From Gammaproteobacteria bacterium (GTDB lineage Bacteria; Pseudomonadota; Gammaproteobacteria; GCA-001735895): a stretch of DNA of 35,628 nt. Shown here piece after piece: positions 16,857 through 25,447 of the stretch. Every line of letters starts with the position of its first letter. The first letter of the stretch is position 1. The notes below the pieces were generated by a model, which worked only from the letters and a program-made list of their open reading frames with translations, was not told the DNA's origin and did no database searches. The stretch lies in the NCBI GenBank assembly GCA_029862005.1, contig JAOTYD010000032.1, positions 1-35,628 on the forward strand, written 5' to 3'. Position numbers and translations under genes: made by a program.

Positions 16857-16892
16857 AAAGTACCAAATATGGACCAAATTAGTCAATTTGGT
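16857..16892 (-). promoter_or_regulatory. Predicted promoter with operator over the -35 box (importer operon)
   Basis: In the AT-rich 274-bp gap between the GcvT-like gene and the binding-protein gene, a perfect 8-bp inverted repeat, ACCAAATT (16873-16880) and AATTTGGT (16885-16892), has a 4-base spacer. On the minus strand a TTGACT -35-like hexamer (16886-16881) sits at its centre. An 18-base spacer leads to TACTTT (16862-16857). A further ACCAAAT half-site lies at 16862-16868. A repressor bound here would block the promoter. A second palindrome (GCGATC-6-GATCGC, 16976-16993) lies past the GcvT-like stop and has no U-run. Confidence 0.5.
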
Positions 16893-17055
16893 TTATGATT
16901 AAAAATTAAAAATATTTAAATATAACAATAGCTTATATACTACATGGAAATATAGTTTAGATCATTCGGTAAGGCGCGATCCGATAAGATCGCCGGTTTC
17001 CATCCTTATTTTATACCAAAATAGTACCATTATAATGAGACTCGAGGTATCGTTA

Positions 17056-18240
17056 TTAAACATTTCTTTCGGGTACTTCGATGCGTTTTCCGCGCGGTAT
17101 TTCGGCCTCCTTGTCGTACAGCGGTAAACTGGCAAGACGGCCCGAATGCATCTCGCCGTCGATGCACCTGATCGTTACCGGGTCACCGTCACGGAAGCCT
17201 GATTGATCCATCAACGCGATGCCGATGCCTTGTTCCAGGTAGGGTGAAATCGCGCCGGCAGTAATCTTGCCGACGGGCTCGCTGTGGATACTGACCTCAC
17301 CGCCAATATGCGGTTCCGCTTCGCATTTCAGGCCGGTCAGTCGATTGTCCCTGGGCGCGGCAAGCAGTGCCTGCTTGCCGATAAAGTCACCCTTGTTCGC
17401 ATCAACGAAGCGTCCGAGGCCGACATCGTAGGGCGTGGTCGTATGGTCGAAATCGGAGCCGGCATTGAGGATGCCGGCTTCGATCCTGCGAATGTGCATC
17501 GAATCCAGCCCGAACAATTCCATACCGAAAGGCTCCCCGGCGGCCTTGAGGTGGCTCCACAGGGCATCTGCGTCGTGATGTGGCTCGGTGTAATACTCCC
17601 AGCCCAGTTCGTTGGTGTAGCCAGTGCGCGTAATAACAACCTGCTGCCCGCCGAGACTGACGCGGGCTAGCCCGAAGTAGCCAAAAGGTTCGGGCATGCC
17701 ATCGTCACTAGCGGCCTCGAGGATTTTAAGCGAGTTCGGGCCCTGCACCTGGGAGACGAATACCCGCGGATCACTGATCTCGACATCCATGCCCGCGGCA
17801 TGCGCGCGTGCCCAGCTGTAAAAATCACCATCGGCCTGCGCGTACCAGAACAGGCCGGATTCGAGCCGCAGCAGGATTCCGTCAATCAGCAGACCGCCAT
17901 CCTCGTAACAGGCGAGTCCGTAAGCGCAGCGCCCCGGTTTTACCCTGGTGATGTCCTTGGTGAAAAGTTTGTCCAGCAGGCGCTCGGCTTCGGGTCCCCT
18001 GAATTGCAGTGGAAATTCACCGGTATGCAGTACCGCGGCCTGTTGGCGCAACCGCCAGTATCCGTCGACAATATCGAGCTTGTCGAAACAGCAGGCCATC
18101 TGGCGCCGGTTGTAAACGCAGTAATGGGGTCCAAACGGGCGCTCGATCATGTGATAAGGATGCCGCGACAGGGAAAAGTCCCAGCCCGCACCGGGTAAGG
18201 TGGAAACGAGATCTCTGGTTTTGCCGTCACTGGAACTCAT
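17056..18240 (-). CDS. GcvT/DmdA-like folate-dependent aminomethyl- or methyltransferase
   Basis: The protein is 394 residues. It follows the glycine-cleavage T-protein fold: YNRRQMACCFDKLD start, EDGGLLIDGILLRL with the conserved Asp, VSQVQGPNSLKIL, RTGYTNELGWEYY, and a C-terminal barrel (GRFVDANKGDFIGKQALL). The segment FWYAQADGDFYSW...DVEISDPRVFVSQVQGP resembles DmdA (dimethylsulfoniopropionate demethylase) and sarcosine/dimethylglycine-type homologues more than true GcvT. No gcvH or gcvP is nearby, so a glycine-cleavage role is unlikely. It lies upstream of the importer on the same strand, suggesting that it transfers a methyl group from the imported compound to tetrahydrofolate. The exact substrate is not determined. 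Confidence 0.86.
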   Translation of the reverse strand: MSSSDGKTRDLVSTLPGAGWDFSLSRHPYHMIERPFGPHYCVYNRRQMACCFDKLDIVDGYWRLRQQAAVLHTGEFPLQFRGPEAERLLDKLFTKDITRVKPGRCAYGLACYEDGGLLIDGILLRLESGLFWYAQADGDFYSWARAHAAGMDVEISDPRVFVSQVQGPNSLKILEAASDDGMPEPFGYFGLARVSLGGQQVVITRTGYTNELGWEYYTEPHHDADALWSHLKAAGEPFGMELFGLDSMHIRRIEAGILNAGSDFDHTTTPYDVGLGRFVDANKGDFIGKQALLAAPRDNRLTGLKCEAEPHIGGEVSIHSEPVGKITAGAISPYLEQGIGIALMDQSGFRDGDPVTIRCIDGEMHSGRLASLPLYDKEAEIPRGKRIEVPERNV

Positions 18241-18310
18241 GGACTAGTCTGCTGCATGGTTGTCGTTGCCGTTGAAATCAAGTGCTGGCCCCGAAGTTGA
18301 TGAATCGGTA

Positions 18311-18703
18311 TTACTGGTAATCCTGGTAAGATTTTTCTTCGACAATGGTCGAGTTCAGGTGCAGGTTGACCCGTTTCTTGGCATCGGCGCGTTTGTCGTT
18401 GGTGACATAAACCGCTCGCGCCAGCTCAATGAAGCGCTCGCCGAAACGTCGGTTGCGTTCCTCGGCACGGATATCGTCCTCGATTTCCCAGAGCGTCTCG
18501 TTAATCGACTTGAGTTCGGCGCTGAGCGCCGTGATGACATCATCGGACTCGACCGACTCGTCCCATACCTTGCTCAGCAGTTCGAGTTCAGTTTTGACGT
18601 TCGCAACCTTGGCAGGGTCGGTGATGCGTTCCACCTTGATCTGCAGGATCGTGATCTTGTCCAGTAACTCGCCGGGAGAGATCGGAATCAGGATTTCGTT
18701 CAT
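18311..18703 (-). CDS. DUF6165 family protein
   Basis: The 130-residue protein begins NEILIPISPGELLDKITILQIKVERI, which is the DUF6165 pattern, and continues with helices rich in Glu/Lys (AEERNRRFGERFIELARAVYV). The family often sits near glycosyltransferase or envelope genes and has no known activity. It follows the MMPL exporter by about 50 bp on the same strand, so it is probably the last gene of the glnS-acyltransferase-exporter operon. No clear ribosome site is seen at the ATG. Confidence 0.85.
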   Translation of the reverse strand: MNEILIPISPGELLDKITILQIKVERITDPAKVANVKTELELLSKVWDESVESDDVITALSAELKSINETLWEIEDDIRAEERNRRFGERFIELARAVYVTNDKRADAKKRVNLHLNSTIVEEKSYQDYQ

Positions 18704-18754
18704 GCTATATAAAGACAGGTTTTCGAGGTCGGCAATACTAACCGCGTTAACGGG

Positions 18755-21187
18755 CTAGCTCAACCGGAAACGCGCGATCAGTATTGGCAATAGCATCAGG
18801 TTTGCGATTAACGCGGTAATCATGGCAAGACCGCAGAGCACGCCAAAATAAATCGTCGGGATGAAGTTTGACAGCGCCAGGATCGAAAATCCCAACACCA
18901 CCGTCACCGAGGTGTAGTACATGGCCCGGGCGATACTGTTATGACAGCGTGCAATCGCCGCCCAGTAATTCCGGTCTTGCAAAAACTCGCCGCGAAAGCG
19001 ATGGATATAGTGAATCGAGTCGTCAACGCCGATTCCGATATTAATCGCCGCGATGGTGATCGTCATGATATCGAGCGGGATACCGATCCATCCCATCAGG
19101 CCCAGTATTAATCCCGCGGAAATGATATTCGGCACCAGCGCCGCGAACGACAGGCGGACTGCCCTGAAGAGGACGATAAACATCACCAGTATCGCGCAAA
19201 AAACCGCGCCCAGCGTCAGGATCTGCGATCGAAAAAGACTTTGCAGCAGGTTGTTATACAGCACCGCAATACCCGACACCGTGACCTGCTCTGGAGCGAG
19301 CTCGAAGTCTCCGGTCAGGTCATTGTAAATCTGCTCGATCAGTTCCTGGCGTCGTAACGTTTTGCTCGACTCGTACAGGCGTATGCTGAATCTCAGCTGG
19401 TTGCCATCAGGCGACAAGTAGGGTGAGATCAGTGCTTTTTTAACGTCTTCCGGAAGGCGCTTGTAAACCACCGCGAGCTTGAAGTCGTTATAGGGTCTGC
19501 CATTGTTGAGCGATTCCAGTAGTTTCATCCCGGTATGGACCGAGAGTACCTTGCCGGTTTCGGGGAGCTTGTCGAGGTAGTCGTGTATTTTGGCAACTTC
19601 TCGCAAGCCGTCACGATTAAACCAGTAGCTACTGGACGTAATGTCTCCGTCGCCAAATAACTCATCCACGGCAAGCACTTCGTCCGCCGGCGCATCGATG
19701 ACGACGTCCATCGGGGTGGTGCCGCCGAGTTTGGTGTCGATCAGGGTCATGCCCTGGTAAATCTCGGTACTTTCCTTGTAGTAATCGATGAATCGATTCT
19801 CGACCGAAAGCCGGGGTATACCGGTCAGCGCGATCAACGTGAGTAGCACGAATATCAGCAATGTTGCACGGGTACGATGCTGGATGAAATTCGCGATCGA
19901 CGCGGTGACGGTGCCGGTCAGGTCTTTTTTGATACGCGTTTCCAGTCGCGGCAACAGCATAAGCGCGGCTGGAAACAGCGTGAACGCGAGCACAAAGGAT
20001 ACCGAGATGCCAATGACCATCATCCAGCCGAAGTCGATAACCGGTCGAATCCCGCTAACCAGTAAGGAACCGAAGGCAACCATGGTGGTTACGGCGGTGT
20101 AAAAGCTCGGGCTGAACTTGCTTTGCACGGTTTCGCTGACCAGCTCGTACTGGCTGGCCCCGGGTTTAATTGTCACGAGCTCGCGGTAACGTACGACCAG
20201 ATGGATAATCAGCGATAGCGTGATGATCAGCAACAGCGAAATAAAATTCGATGACACCACCGTCACTGGCCATTGTGCCCAGCCCAGGTAGCCCATCATG
20301 GTCATGGCGCTGGTTAGACACACCGCCAGCGGCAGTACCACCCAGCGAACATGTTTAAACGACAGTGCAAGGATAATGACGATGAAAAGGATAACCCCGA
20401 CCCCGAAAACCTTCAGATCACTGCGGATAAACTCGATCGAATCCGACGTGATCATCGGTACCCCACCTAGAAAGACTGTTGCCTTGGCGCGATAAGCATC
20501 CAGGATGTCACGTACCTGGACGATGGTTTGATCCAGTTTAATTTTATGCGCCTGGTTCTCGATCTTTATCTGCGCCGTTAGCTGTTTGACACGCTCTGTC
20601 GCGTCCGGCATTACCCCCACCTTTTCGTAGAGCTTGTCACGGTTGTTGATCAGGTCGAGCAGGTGCTGGTTAGTCACCAGGTTGACCTGCATCGCAGTGG
20701 TATCGCCCTCGCTATTGACCAGCAGGTTTTCGTACAGGGGGCTTTGCCTCAATTCCTGTTCAGCTAGCTGGATATTGACGTCTTCGCTTTCGAGGGTGCG
20801 CACTTTGCGGGAGATCTCTGCGAGCGTCATTGGCGGGCTGTCCACCAGCGGCACGTCGAGCATGCTGATGACCGAATCGACCTGCTCAAGCTGGATCAAT
20901 AGATCCCTCAGGCGGGTAATGTCGGCGATCACTTCCTGGCTGAAAAGCGGCTGCTCCGGGCTATAGGTGACAATCAGAAAATCATCCGATCCGTACTGCT
21001 CACGGATGCCGCGATAGGATTTGAGGCTGGCATCATTCTCAAGCACCAGCGAATCAGCCGAGGCATCGAGTTCGAAGTCGGGGATATACAACAGGAAAAA
21101 CGCGACCACGCTGATAATAACTATCAGCGTTGCCAACGGTTGTTTCAGAACCAGGCGGTTATAAACCGCTATAAATTGGTGCAGCAT
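18755..21187 (-). CDS. MMPL/RND-superfamily exporter
   Basis: The 810-residue protein has one transmembrane helix near residue 20, a large periplasmic loop, a five-helix bundle (about 240-420), a second helix and loop, and a second bundle near the C-terminus. This is the doubled MMPL/RND layout. The GIGVDDSIHYIHRFRGE segment carries the acidic pair expected in the proton-relay helix. Such proteins move hydrophobic molecules such as lipids, hopanoids or aryl polyene precursors. The ATG has AAGGA about nine bases upstream. It begins 12 bp after the LpxL-like acyltransferase, so the two probably work together on one lipid. Confidence 0.9.
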   Translation of the reverse strand: MLHQFIAVYNRLVLKQPLATLIVIISVVAFFLLYIPDFELDASADSLVLENDASLKSYRGIREQYGSDDFLIVTYSPEQPLFSQEVIADITRLRDLLIQLEQVDSVISMLDVPLVDSPPMTLAEISRKVRTLESEDVNIQLAEQELRQSPLYENLLVNSEGDTTAMQVNLVTNQHLLDLINNRDKLYEKVGVMPDATERVKQLTAQIKIENQAHKIKLDQTIVQVRDILDAYRAKATVFLGGVPMITSDSIEFIRSDLKVFGVGVILFIVIILALSFKHVRWVVLPLAVCLTSAMTMMGYLGWAQWPVTVVSSNFISLLLIITLSLIIHLVVRYRELVTIKPGASQYELVSETVQSKFSPSFYTAVTTMVAFGSLLVSGIRPVIDFGWMMVIGISVSFVLAFTLFPAALMLLPRLETRIKKDLTGTVTASIANFIQHRTRATLLIFVLLTLIALTGIPRLSVENRFIDYYKESTEIYQGMTLIDTKLGGTTPMDVVIDAPADEVLAVDELFGDGDITSSSYWFNRDGLREVAKIHDYLDKLPETGKVLSVHTGMKLLESLNNGRPYNDFKLAVVYKRLPEDVKKALISPYLSPDGNQLRFSIRLYESSKTLRRQELIEQIYNDLTGDFELAPEQVTVSGIAVLYNNLLQSLFRSQILTLGAVFCAILVMFIVLFRAVRLSFAALVPNIISAGLILGLMGWIGIPLDIMTITIAAINIGIGVDDSIHYIHRFRGEFLQDRNYWAAIARCHNSIARAMYYTSVTVVLGFSILALSNFIPTIYFGVLCGLAMITALIANLMLLPILIARFRLS

Positions 21188-21199
21188 GGACTGGTTTCC

Positions 21200-22066
21200 T
21201 TACTTGGCAGCCTTGTACGCGTTTTCACTAAATCGACGATAGCCCCATTGATACTGCTCCAGGGAAGGGCGCACCAGCTGTTCAATTTGATCATTCATGT
21301 ACTGGGCGCTGCTGACTTCGTCGGCGGCGAGACTTGTATGATCAAGTGACTGGATACGCAAACTAAAATTACCCGGTGGCGAGCTGCGTTGCATACTGGC
21401 CAGGAACACGTCGCATTCCACCTTGCTACAAAGGTTATGGACCAGGGTTGTCGTTGGTGCATTCACGCCGAAAAACTCTGCGTCAATTCGGGCCTTGTTG
21501 CGGGCGGGCCTTTGATCGGGCAGGATCATGAGACTGTTACCTTCGCGCAAACCGATGAGCAACTTGCGCAATCCGTGTTTCTTGGTCGGAACCGGGATTC
21601 CACCGCTACGCGCGCGCGCCGTCTTGACGAACTGGTCCACCGATTTATTCTTTCGCCGTTTGTACATGATCATTGCATCGCAGTGATTCCCGAGCCAGAT
21701 GACCAGGGTTTCCCAGCTGCCGAGATGGGGTGCCAGAATAATTCTGCCCCGGGTGGAATGCTCAAACTCGTCGCAGGTATCGACCGACGATACCTGCGCT
21801 AAAATTTTTTCGGTCGGCCAGCACCAGACCGCGGCGAGTTCGGTCATCGCGTAACAGGTTTGCTGAATCGATTCCCGATAGAGGTGCCGTTGTTCGGCTT
21901 CCCCGAGATCGGCAAAACAAAGCGCGATATTTTCCCGTACCTGGCGCGAAAGCTGGTTCGAAGTATTGCGCAGAACGAAAGCGATCCAATCGGCAACTCG
22001 ATACTGGAAGCGCAGCGAGAAATTCGACAGGAACTCGAAACAGTATTGGATGAATGGCTTGCTCAA
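21200..22066 (-). CDS. LpxL/HtrB-like lysophospholipid acyltransferase
   Basis: The 288-residue protein has the catalytic H-x4-E block in LAPHLGSWETLVIWLG and the ILPDQRPARNKA region typical of the LpxL/LpxM (HtrB) acyltransferases. It begins with a hydrophobic helix at about residues 8-30. It lies one base after the glnS stop and 12 bp before the MMPL exporter. Because it is paired with an exporter and not with lipid A genes, it may acylate a secondary envelope lipid, as LpxL-like enzymes do in aryl polyene clusters. No other aryl polyene genes are seen, so that is only a comparison. Confidence 0.88.
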   Translation of the reverse strand: MSKPFIQYCFEFLSNFSLRFQYRVADWIAFVLRNTSNQLSRQVRENIALCFADLGEAEQRHLYRESIQQTCYAMTELAAVWCWPTEKILAQVSSVDTCDEFEHSTRGRIILAPHLGSWETLVIWLGNHCDAMIMYKRRKNKSVDQFVKTARARSGGIPVPTKKHGLRKLLIGLREGNSLMILPDQRPARNKARIDAEFFGVNAPTTTLVHNLCSKVECDVFLASMQRSSPPGNFSLRIQSLDHTSLAADEVSSAQYMNDQIEQLVRPSLEQYQWGYRRFSENAYKAAK

Positions 22067-22067
22067 G

Positions 22068-23747
22068 TTATTGGGATTGCTCGATCTTGGCCCAGCTATC
22101 GCGCAGCGTCATGGTGCGATTGAAGACCGGTTTTTCGTTCGTGGAGTCATAGTCGCTGATGAAATAGCCCAATCGCTCGAACTGGTAGGCAATCGGATTG
22201 TCGGTCAGTTCGATGGCCGGTTCGAATTTGGCATTGTCCATGACGATATCGGAGTCAGGATTAAGGGCCTGGTGAAAATCTGCAGCCGCCCCGGGATTTG
22301 GCGAGGTAAACAGACGATCGTAGAGATGGACCTGCGCGTTCACCGCGTGCCGGGCGCTGACCCAGTGAATGGTGCCCCTGACCTTGCGTCCATCGGGGCT
22401 ACTGCCGCCACGACTTTCCGGGTCGTAGGTACAGACCAGTGATTCGATTTCACCCGCCTTGTTTTTAATCACTTCCTTGCAGGTGATGTAATAGGCAAAT
22501 CGCAGCCGCACTTCGCGCCCCGGGCTCAGGCGAAAGAATTTTTTCGGTGCATCTTCCATGAAGTCGTCACGCTCGATGTAGATTTCCCTTGCGAAAGGAA
22601 CTTCGCGACTGCCGAAGTCCGGATTCTGCGGATGGTTCGCCCCGTTGAACCATTCCTCCTGGTCGTCGGGATAATTCTCGATGACCACCTTGAGCGGGTT
22701 GATAACCGCCATGCGCCGGGTTGCGCGCGTGTTCAAGTCGTCGCGTAGCGCGGTTTCGAGTACCGCCATTTCGATGGTGCTGTCCTTTTTGGTAATCCCG
22801 ATCATGTCGCAAAAGTTGATGATGGATTGAGGCGTGAAGCCGCGCCGTCGCATACCCGATATGGTCAGCATGCGCGGATCGTCCCAGCCGCTGACGTGGC
22901 CCTCGTTGACCAGCATGTTGAGCTTGCGCTTGCTGGTGAGCGAGTACTCGAGCTGCAGTCGTGCGAACTCGATCTGTACCGGGCGTGACGGGGTTTCGAG
23001 GTTGTCGAGAATCCAGTCGTAAAGCGGACGGTGGTCTTCAAATTCGAGCGTGCACAGGGAATGGGTCACGCCCTCGATCGCATCCGATAAACCGTGGGTG
23101 AAATCGTAAAGCGGGTAAATACACCATATGTCGCCCGTGTTGTGATGGGTCGCGTGGAGGATGCGGTACAGCACCGGGTCGCGCATATTGATATTTGGCG
23201 AGGCCATGTCGATCCTGGCACGCAACACGTGTTCGCCGTCATCGTACCTGTCGTTTTTCATGTCCTCGAACAACGTCAGATTTTCCTCCACGCTGCGCTC
23301 GCGATAGGGGCTGTCGGCGCCGGGCTCGGTCAACGTACCGCGGTTGGCGCGAATCTCTTCGGCGCTCTGGCTGTCGACGTAGGCCTTGCCCTGCTTGATC
23401 AGGTCGATCGCCCAGGCGTACAGCTGATCAAAATAATCCGACGCAAACGGGTTACTGTGCCATTCGAAACCGAGCCACTCGACGTCGCGACGAATAGAAT
23501 CGATATATTCCTGTTCTTCCTTTTCCGGGTTGGTGTCGTCGAAGCGCAGGTTACAGTAACCACCGTAATCGCGCGCGATACCGAAATTAAGGCAAATCGA
23601 CTTGGCATGTCCGATATGCAGGTAACCGTTGGGTTCCGGAGGAAACCGTGTGATCACCCGGGATACTTTTTTCGAGGCCAGGTCGGCGTCGATAATATCG
23701 CGGATAAAATTTGAGCTTATGCCAGTGTCAGCGCTCGGATCGGGCAT
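22068..23747 (-). CDS. glnS: Glutaminyl-tRNA synthetase
   Basis: The class I synthetase shows HIGH in [15 protein letters not shown] and the KMSKS-equivalent in [11 protein letters not shown]. The rest matches bacterial GlnRS through to an anticodon-binding domain rich in beta strands. I chose the ATG at 23747 ([19 protein letters not shown]) because it matches known GlnRS starts; the in-frame start at 23801 adds 18 residues of no clear match. Length (559 residues) is normal. A bacterial GlnRS means the cell charges tRNA-Gln directly. It is the first gene of the operon with acyltransferase, MMPL and DUF6165. Confidence 0.96.
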   Translation of the reverse strand: MPDPSADTGISSNFIRDIIDADLASKKVSRVITRFPPEPNGYLHIGHAKSICLNFGIARDYGGYCNLRFDDTNPEKEEQEYIDSIRRDVEWLGFEWHSNPFASDYFDQLYAWAIDLIKQGKAYVDSQSAEEIRANRGTLTEPGADSPYRERSVEENLTLFEDMKNDRYDDGEHVLRARIDMASPNINMRDPVLYRILHATHHNTGDIWCIYPLYDFTHGLSDAIEGVTHSLCTLEFEDHRPLYDWILDNLETPSRPVQIEFARLQLEYSLTSKRKLNMLVNEGHVSGWDDPRMLTISGMRRRGFTPQSIINFCDMIGITKKDSTIEMAVLETALRDDLNTRATRRMAVINPLKVVIENYPDDQEEWFNGANHPQNPDFGSREVPFAREIYIERDDFMEDAPKKFFRLSPGREVRLRFAYYITCKEVIKNKAGEIESLVCTYDPESRGGSSPDGRKVRGTIHWVSARHAVNAQVHLYDRLFTSPNPGAAADFHQALNPDSDIVMDNAKFEPAIELTDNPIAYQFERLGYFISDYDSTNEKPVFNRTMTLRDSWAKIEQSQ

Positions 23748-23872
23748 TGGATGGGTCTGTGTCGAAGTCGGGTCGCGGGATTCTAACCGATCCAGCCCCA
23801 AAGCTGAATCGATTTAAGGCTACCCCTGGGCCGCAGAAAACCGGCGTCTCGGCCGGGTCGTCGACGGGTCCT

Positions 23873-23901
23873 TTGACAACGCCCGAAACCCGGGCTCGAA
23901 T
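23873..23901 (+). promoter_or_regulatory. Weak candidate promoter for the uronate dehydrogenase-like gene
   Basis: A TTGACA at 23873-23878, 17 bases, then TCGAAT at 23896-23901. The -35 box is perfect but the -10 matches only four of six. It lies about 50 bp upstream of the gene in the divergent gap from glnS. Confidence 0.25.
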
Positions 23902-23952
23902 CAGGTGGAGATGAGATACAATATCGGCTGTACTTATTTTGGGGGATAAGCC

Positions 23953-24774
23953 ATGCCACGTTTCAATCGACTTTTAATTACCGGTGCCGCGGGCAATCTC
24001 GGCCGCGAGCTGCGGCGCGGCCTGGCACCACTGGCGGAAACACTGCGAATTACCGACCGCGACGATATGACACCGGTGGCAGGAAACGAAGAGGCGATGA
24101 CCTGCGAACTGGGGGATTTTGATGCCGTAATGCAGGTCGTGGAAGGGTGCGACGCGATAGTTCACTTTGGCGCGGCACCGGTCGAGAGACCCTGGGCCGA
24201 AATCCTCGAGAGTTCCATCAAGGGCGGGTACAACGTCTACGAGGCGGCGCGACGTCACGGAATCAAGCGTATCGTTTATGCCAGTTCGATCCACGCGGTT
24301 GGTTATGAACGCCGCGAGGTCGGCGCGGATACCGATACCCCGCATAATCCCGACACGTTGTACGGGGTTTCGAAGTGTTTCGTCGAAGATCTTGCGAAAC
24401 TCTACTTCAACAAGTTTGGCATCGAATCGGCCTGCCTGCGGATAAACTCCTGCTTCCCCAAACCTGCCGACCGGCGGCACCTGGCTACCTGGCTCAGTTT
24501 TGACGATTTGAATCAACTGGTGGAACGTTGCCTGGTGTCAGAACGTATTGGTCATACCGTCGTCTACGGTATATCCGATAACCGGGAGGTTTTCTTTTCC
24601 AACCACAAGGTAGCGCACCTCGGTTACCGGCCCAAAGACAGTGCCGAGGATTATCGTGCCGAGGTTGAAGCAAAAGTGGGAGTTGGCGATCCGTTTGATC
24701 CCGCGATCGAATATGTCGGTGGTTTCCTGTGTGCTTACGGGCACCCCGATGAAGAGGAGCGTATCGAGCTCTAG
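23953..24774 (+). CDS. Uronate dehydrogenase-like NAD-dependent epimerase/dehydratase
   Basis: The protein is 273 residues. It has the Rossmann GAAGNLGRELR motif, VHFGAAPVERP, the catalytic Ser in YASSIHAVGY and the YxxxK in LYGVSKCFVEDLA. The overall order, including LRINSCFPKPADRR and GYRPKDSAEDYR, is close to bacterial uronate dehydrogenase (Udh), which oxidises galacturonate or glucuronate to the aldarate lactone. No aldarate pathway genes are nearby, so the substrate may differ. GGGGGA precedes the ATG as ribosome site. It stands alone, divergent from glnS and convergent with the nitroreductase. Confidence 0.85.
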   Translation: MPRFNRLLITGAAGNLGRELRRGLAPLAETLRITDRDDMTPVAGNEEAMTCELGDFDAVMQVVEGCDAIVHFGAAPVERPWAEILESSIKGGYNVYEAARRHGIKRIVYASSIHAVGYERREVGADTDTPHNPDTLYGVSKCFVEDLAKLYFNKFGIESACLRINSCFPKPADRRHLATWLSFDDLNQLVERCLVSERIGHTVVYGISDNREVFFSNHKVAHLGYRPKDSAEDYRAEVEAKVGVGDPFDPAIEYVGGFLCAYGHPDEEERIEL

Positions 24775-24807
24775 TTAAGGTAATCTGAACCGGGCAGAGG
24801 GCGCCGG

Positions 24808-25371
24808 TTATTCCCACTTGGTGAGAAAATCGACAGCATCGGGAAGTTCACGTGCCGGGATCTCGAGCGTGGGTGTGCCAAGGTAGACGAACCCGATGAT
24901 ACGCTCGTTTTCAGCGAGGCCGAGTTCATCACAGACAAAGGGATCGTAGGCGTTCGCTCCCGTTAACCAGATAGAGCCGAAGCCAAGTGCTTTACTCGCG
25001 AGTAAGATGTTGTGGGCGGCCGCGCCGGCACTGAGCATTTGTTCGATTTCGGGAACCTTCGGGCTGTCGACCAGGCTCGCAACCACGACCACGATCAGGG
25101 GCGAGCGCAAGGGTTTGTCCTGCTGTTTTTGCAGGTAAGCGGCATCGACATCGGGTTCGCGCTGCTGCACCGCGCGACCAAAGAGGTCCGATAATTTATA
25201 ACGGGCTTCGCCGCGAATGGTGATAAACCGGTAGGGACGCAGGCGACCGTGATCCGGTGCAGTCAGGGCGACTTCGAGAATTTGTCGCAGCTGCGCGTCG
25301 TCGGGCGCAGGTTCGGCCAGGGCTGCTGCCGGGGTCGAGCTGCGGTTTAAATGTGCGATCGTTTCGTTCAT
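24808..25371 (-). CDS. Nitroreductase family flavoprotein (YdjA-like)
   Basis: The 187-residue protein has the FMN-binding pattern of small nitroreductases: ALTAPDHGRLRPYRFI near residue 40, SAGAAAHNILLASKALGFGSIWLTG, and NERIIGFVYLGTP near the end. The DHGRLRP motif and the length match YdjA, a nitroreductase with a compact helical region. It is NAD(P)H-dependent and cytoplasmic by family; the physiological substrate is unknown. It is divergent from the M61 peptidase over 76 bp and is a single-gene unit. Confidence 0.88.
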   Translation of the reverse strand: MNETIAHLNRSSTPAAALAEPAPDDAQLRQILEVALTAPDHGRLRPYRFITIRGEARYKLSDLFGRAVQQREPDVDAAYLQKQQDKPLRSPLIVVVVASLVDSPKVPEIEQMLSAGAAAHNILLASKALGFGSIWLTGANAYDPFVCDELGLAENERIIGFVYLGTPTLEIPARELPDAVDFLTKWE

Positions 25372-25389
25372 CGATCCAGCTAATTAGAT

Positions 25390-25408
25390 TTGGCGTCAAA
25401 GCCGCCAA
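25390..25408. promoter_or_regulatory. Inverted repeat in the nitroreductase/M61 divergent gap
   Basis: TTGGCG (25390-25395) and CGCCAA (25403-25408) form a perfect 6-bp inverted repeat with a 7-base spacer. It lies in a 76-bp region between two divergent genes and could be an operator. It is short enough to occur by chance. Confidence 0.3.
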
Positions 25409-25447
25409 TGATACACTTCGGCCACGCATGATTAACAGTTATTCCAG

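Noticed and set aside
16782-17055. Glycine or other riboswitch in the AT-rich gap
   Set aside because: No conserved aptamer core is visible; the gap shows palindromes and promoter-like boxes only.
17056-18240. Confident call as DMSP demethylase DmdA, or as GcvT
   Set aside because: The opening motif typical of DmdA (RRTPF... then YNHMLLP) is not matched well, and there are no glycine-cleavage partners; only the family is safe.
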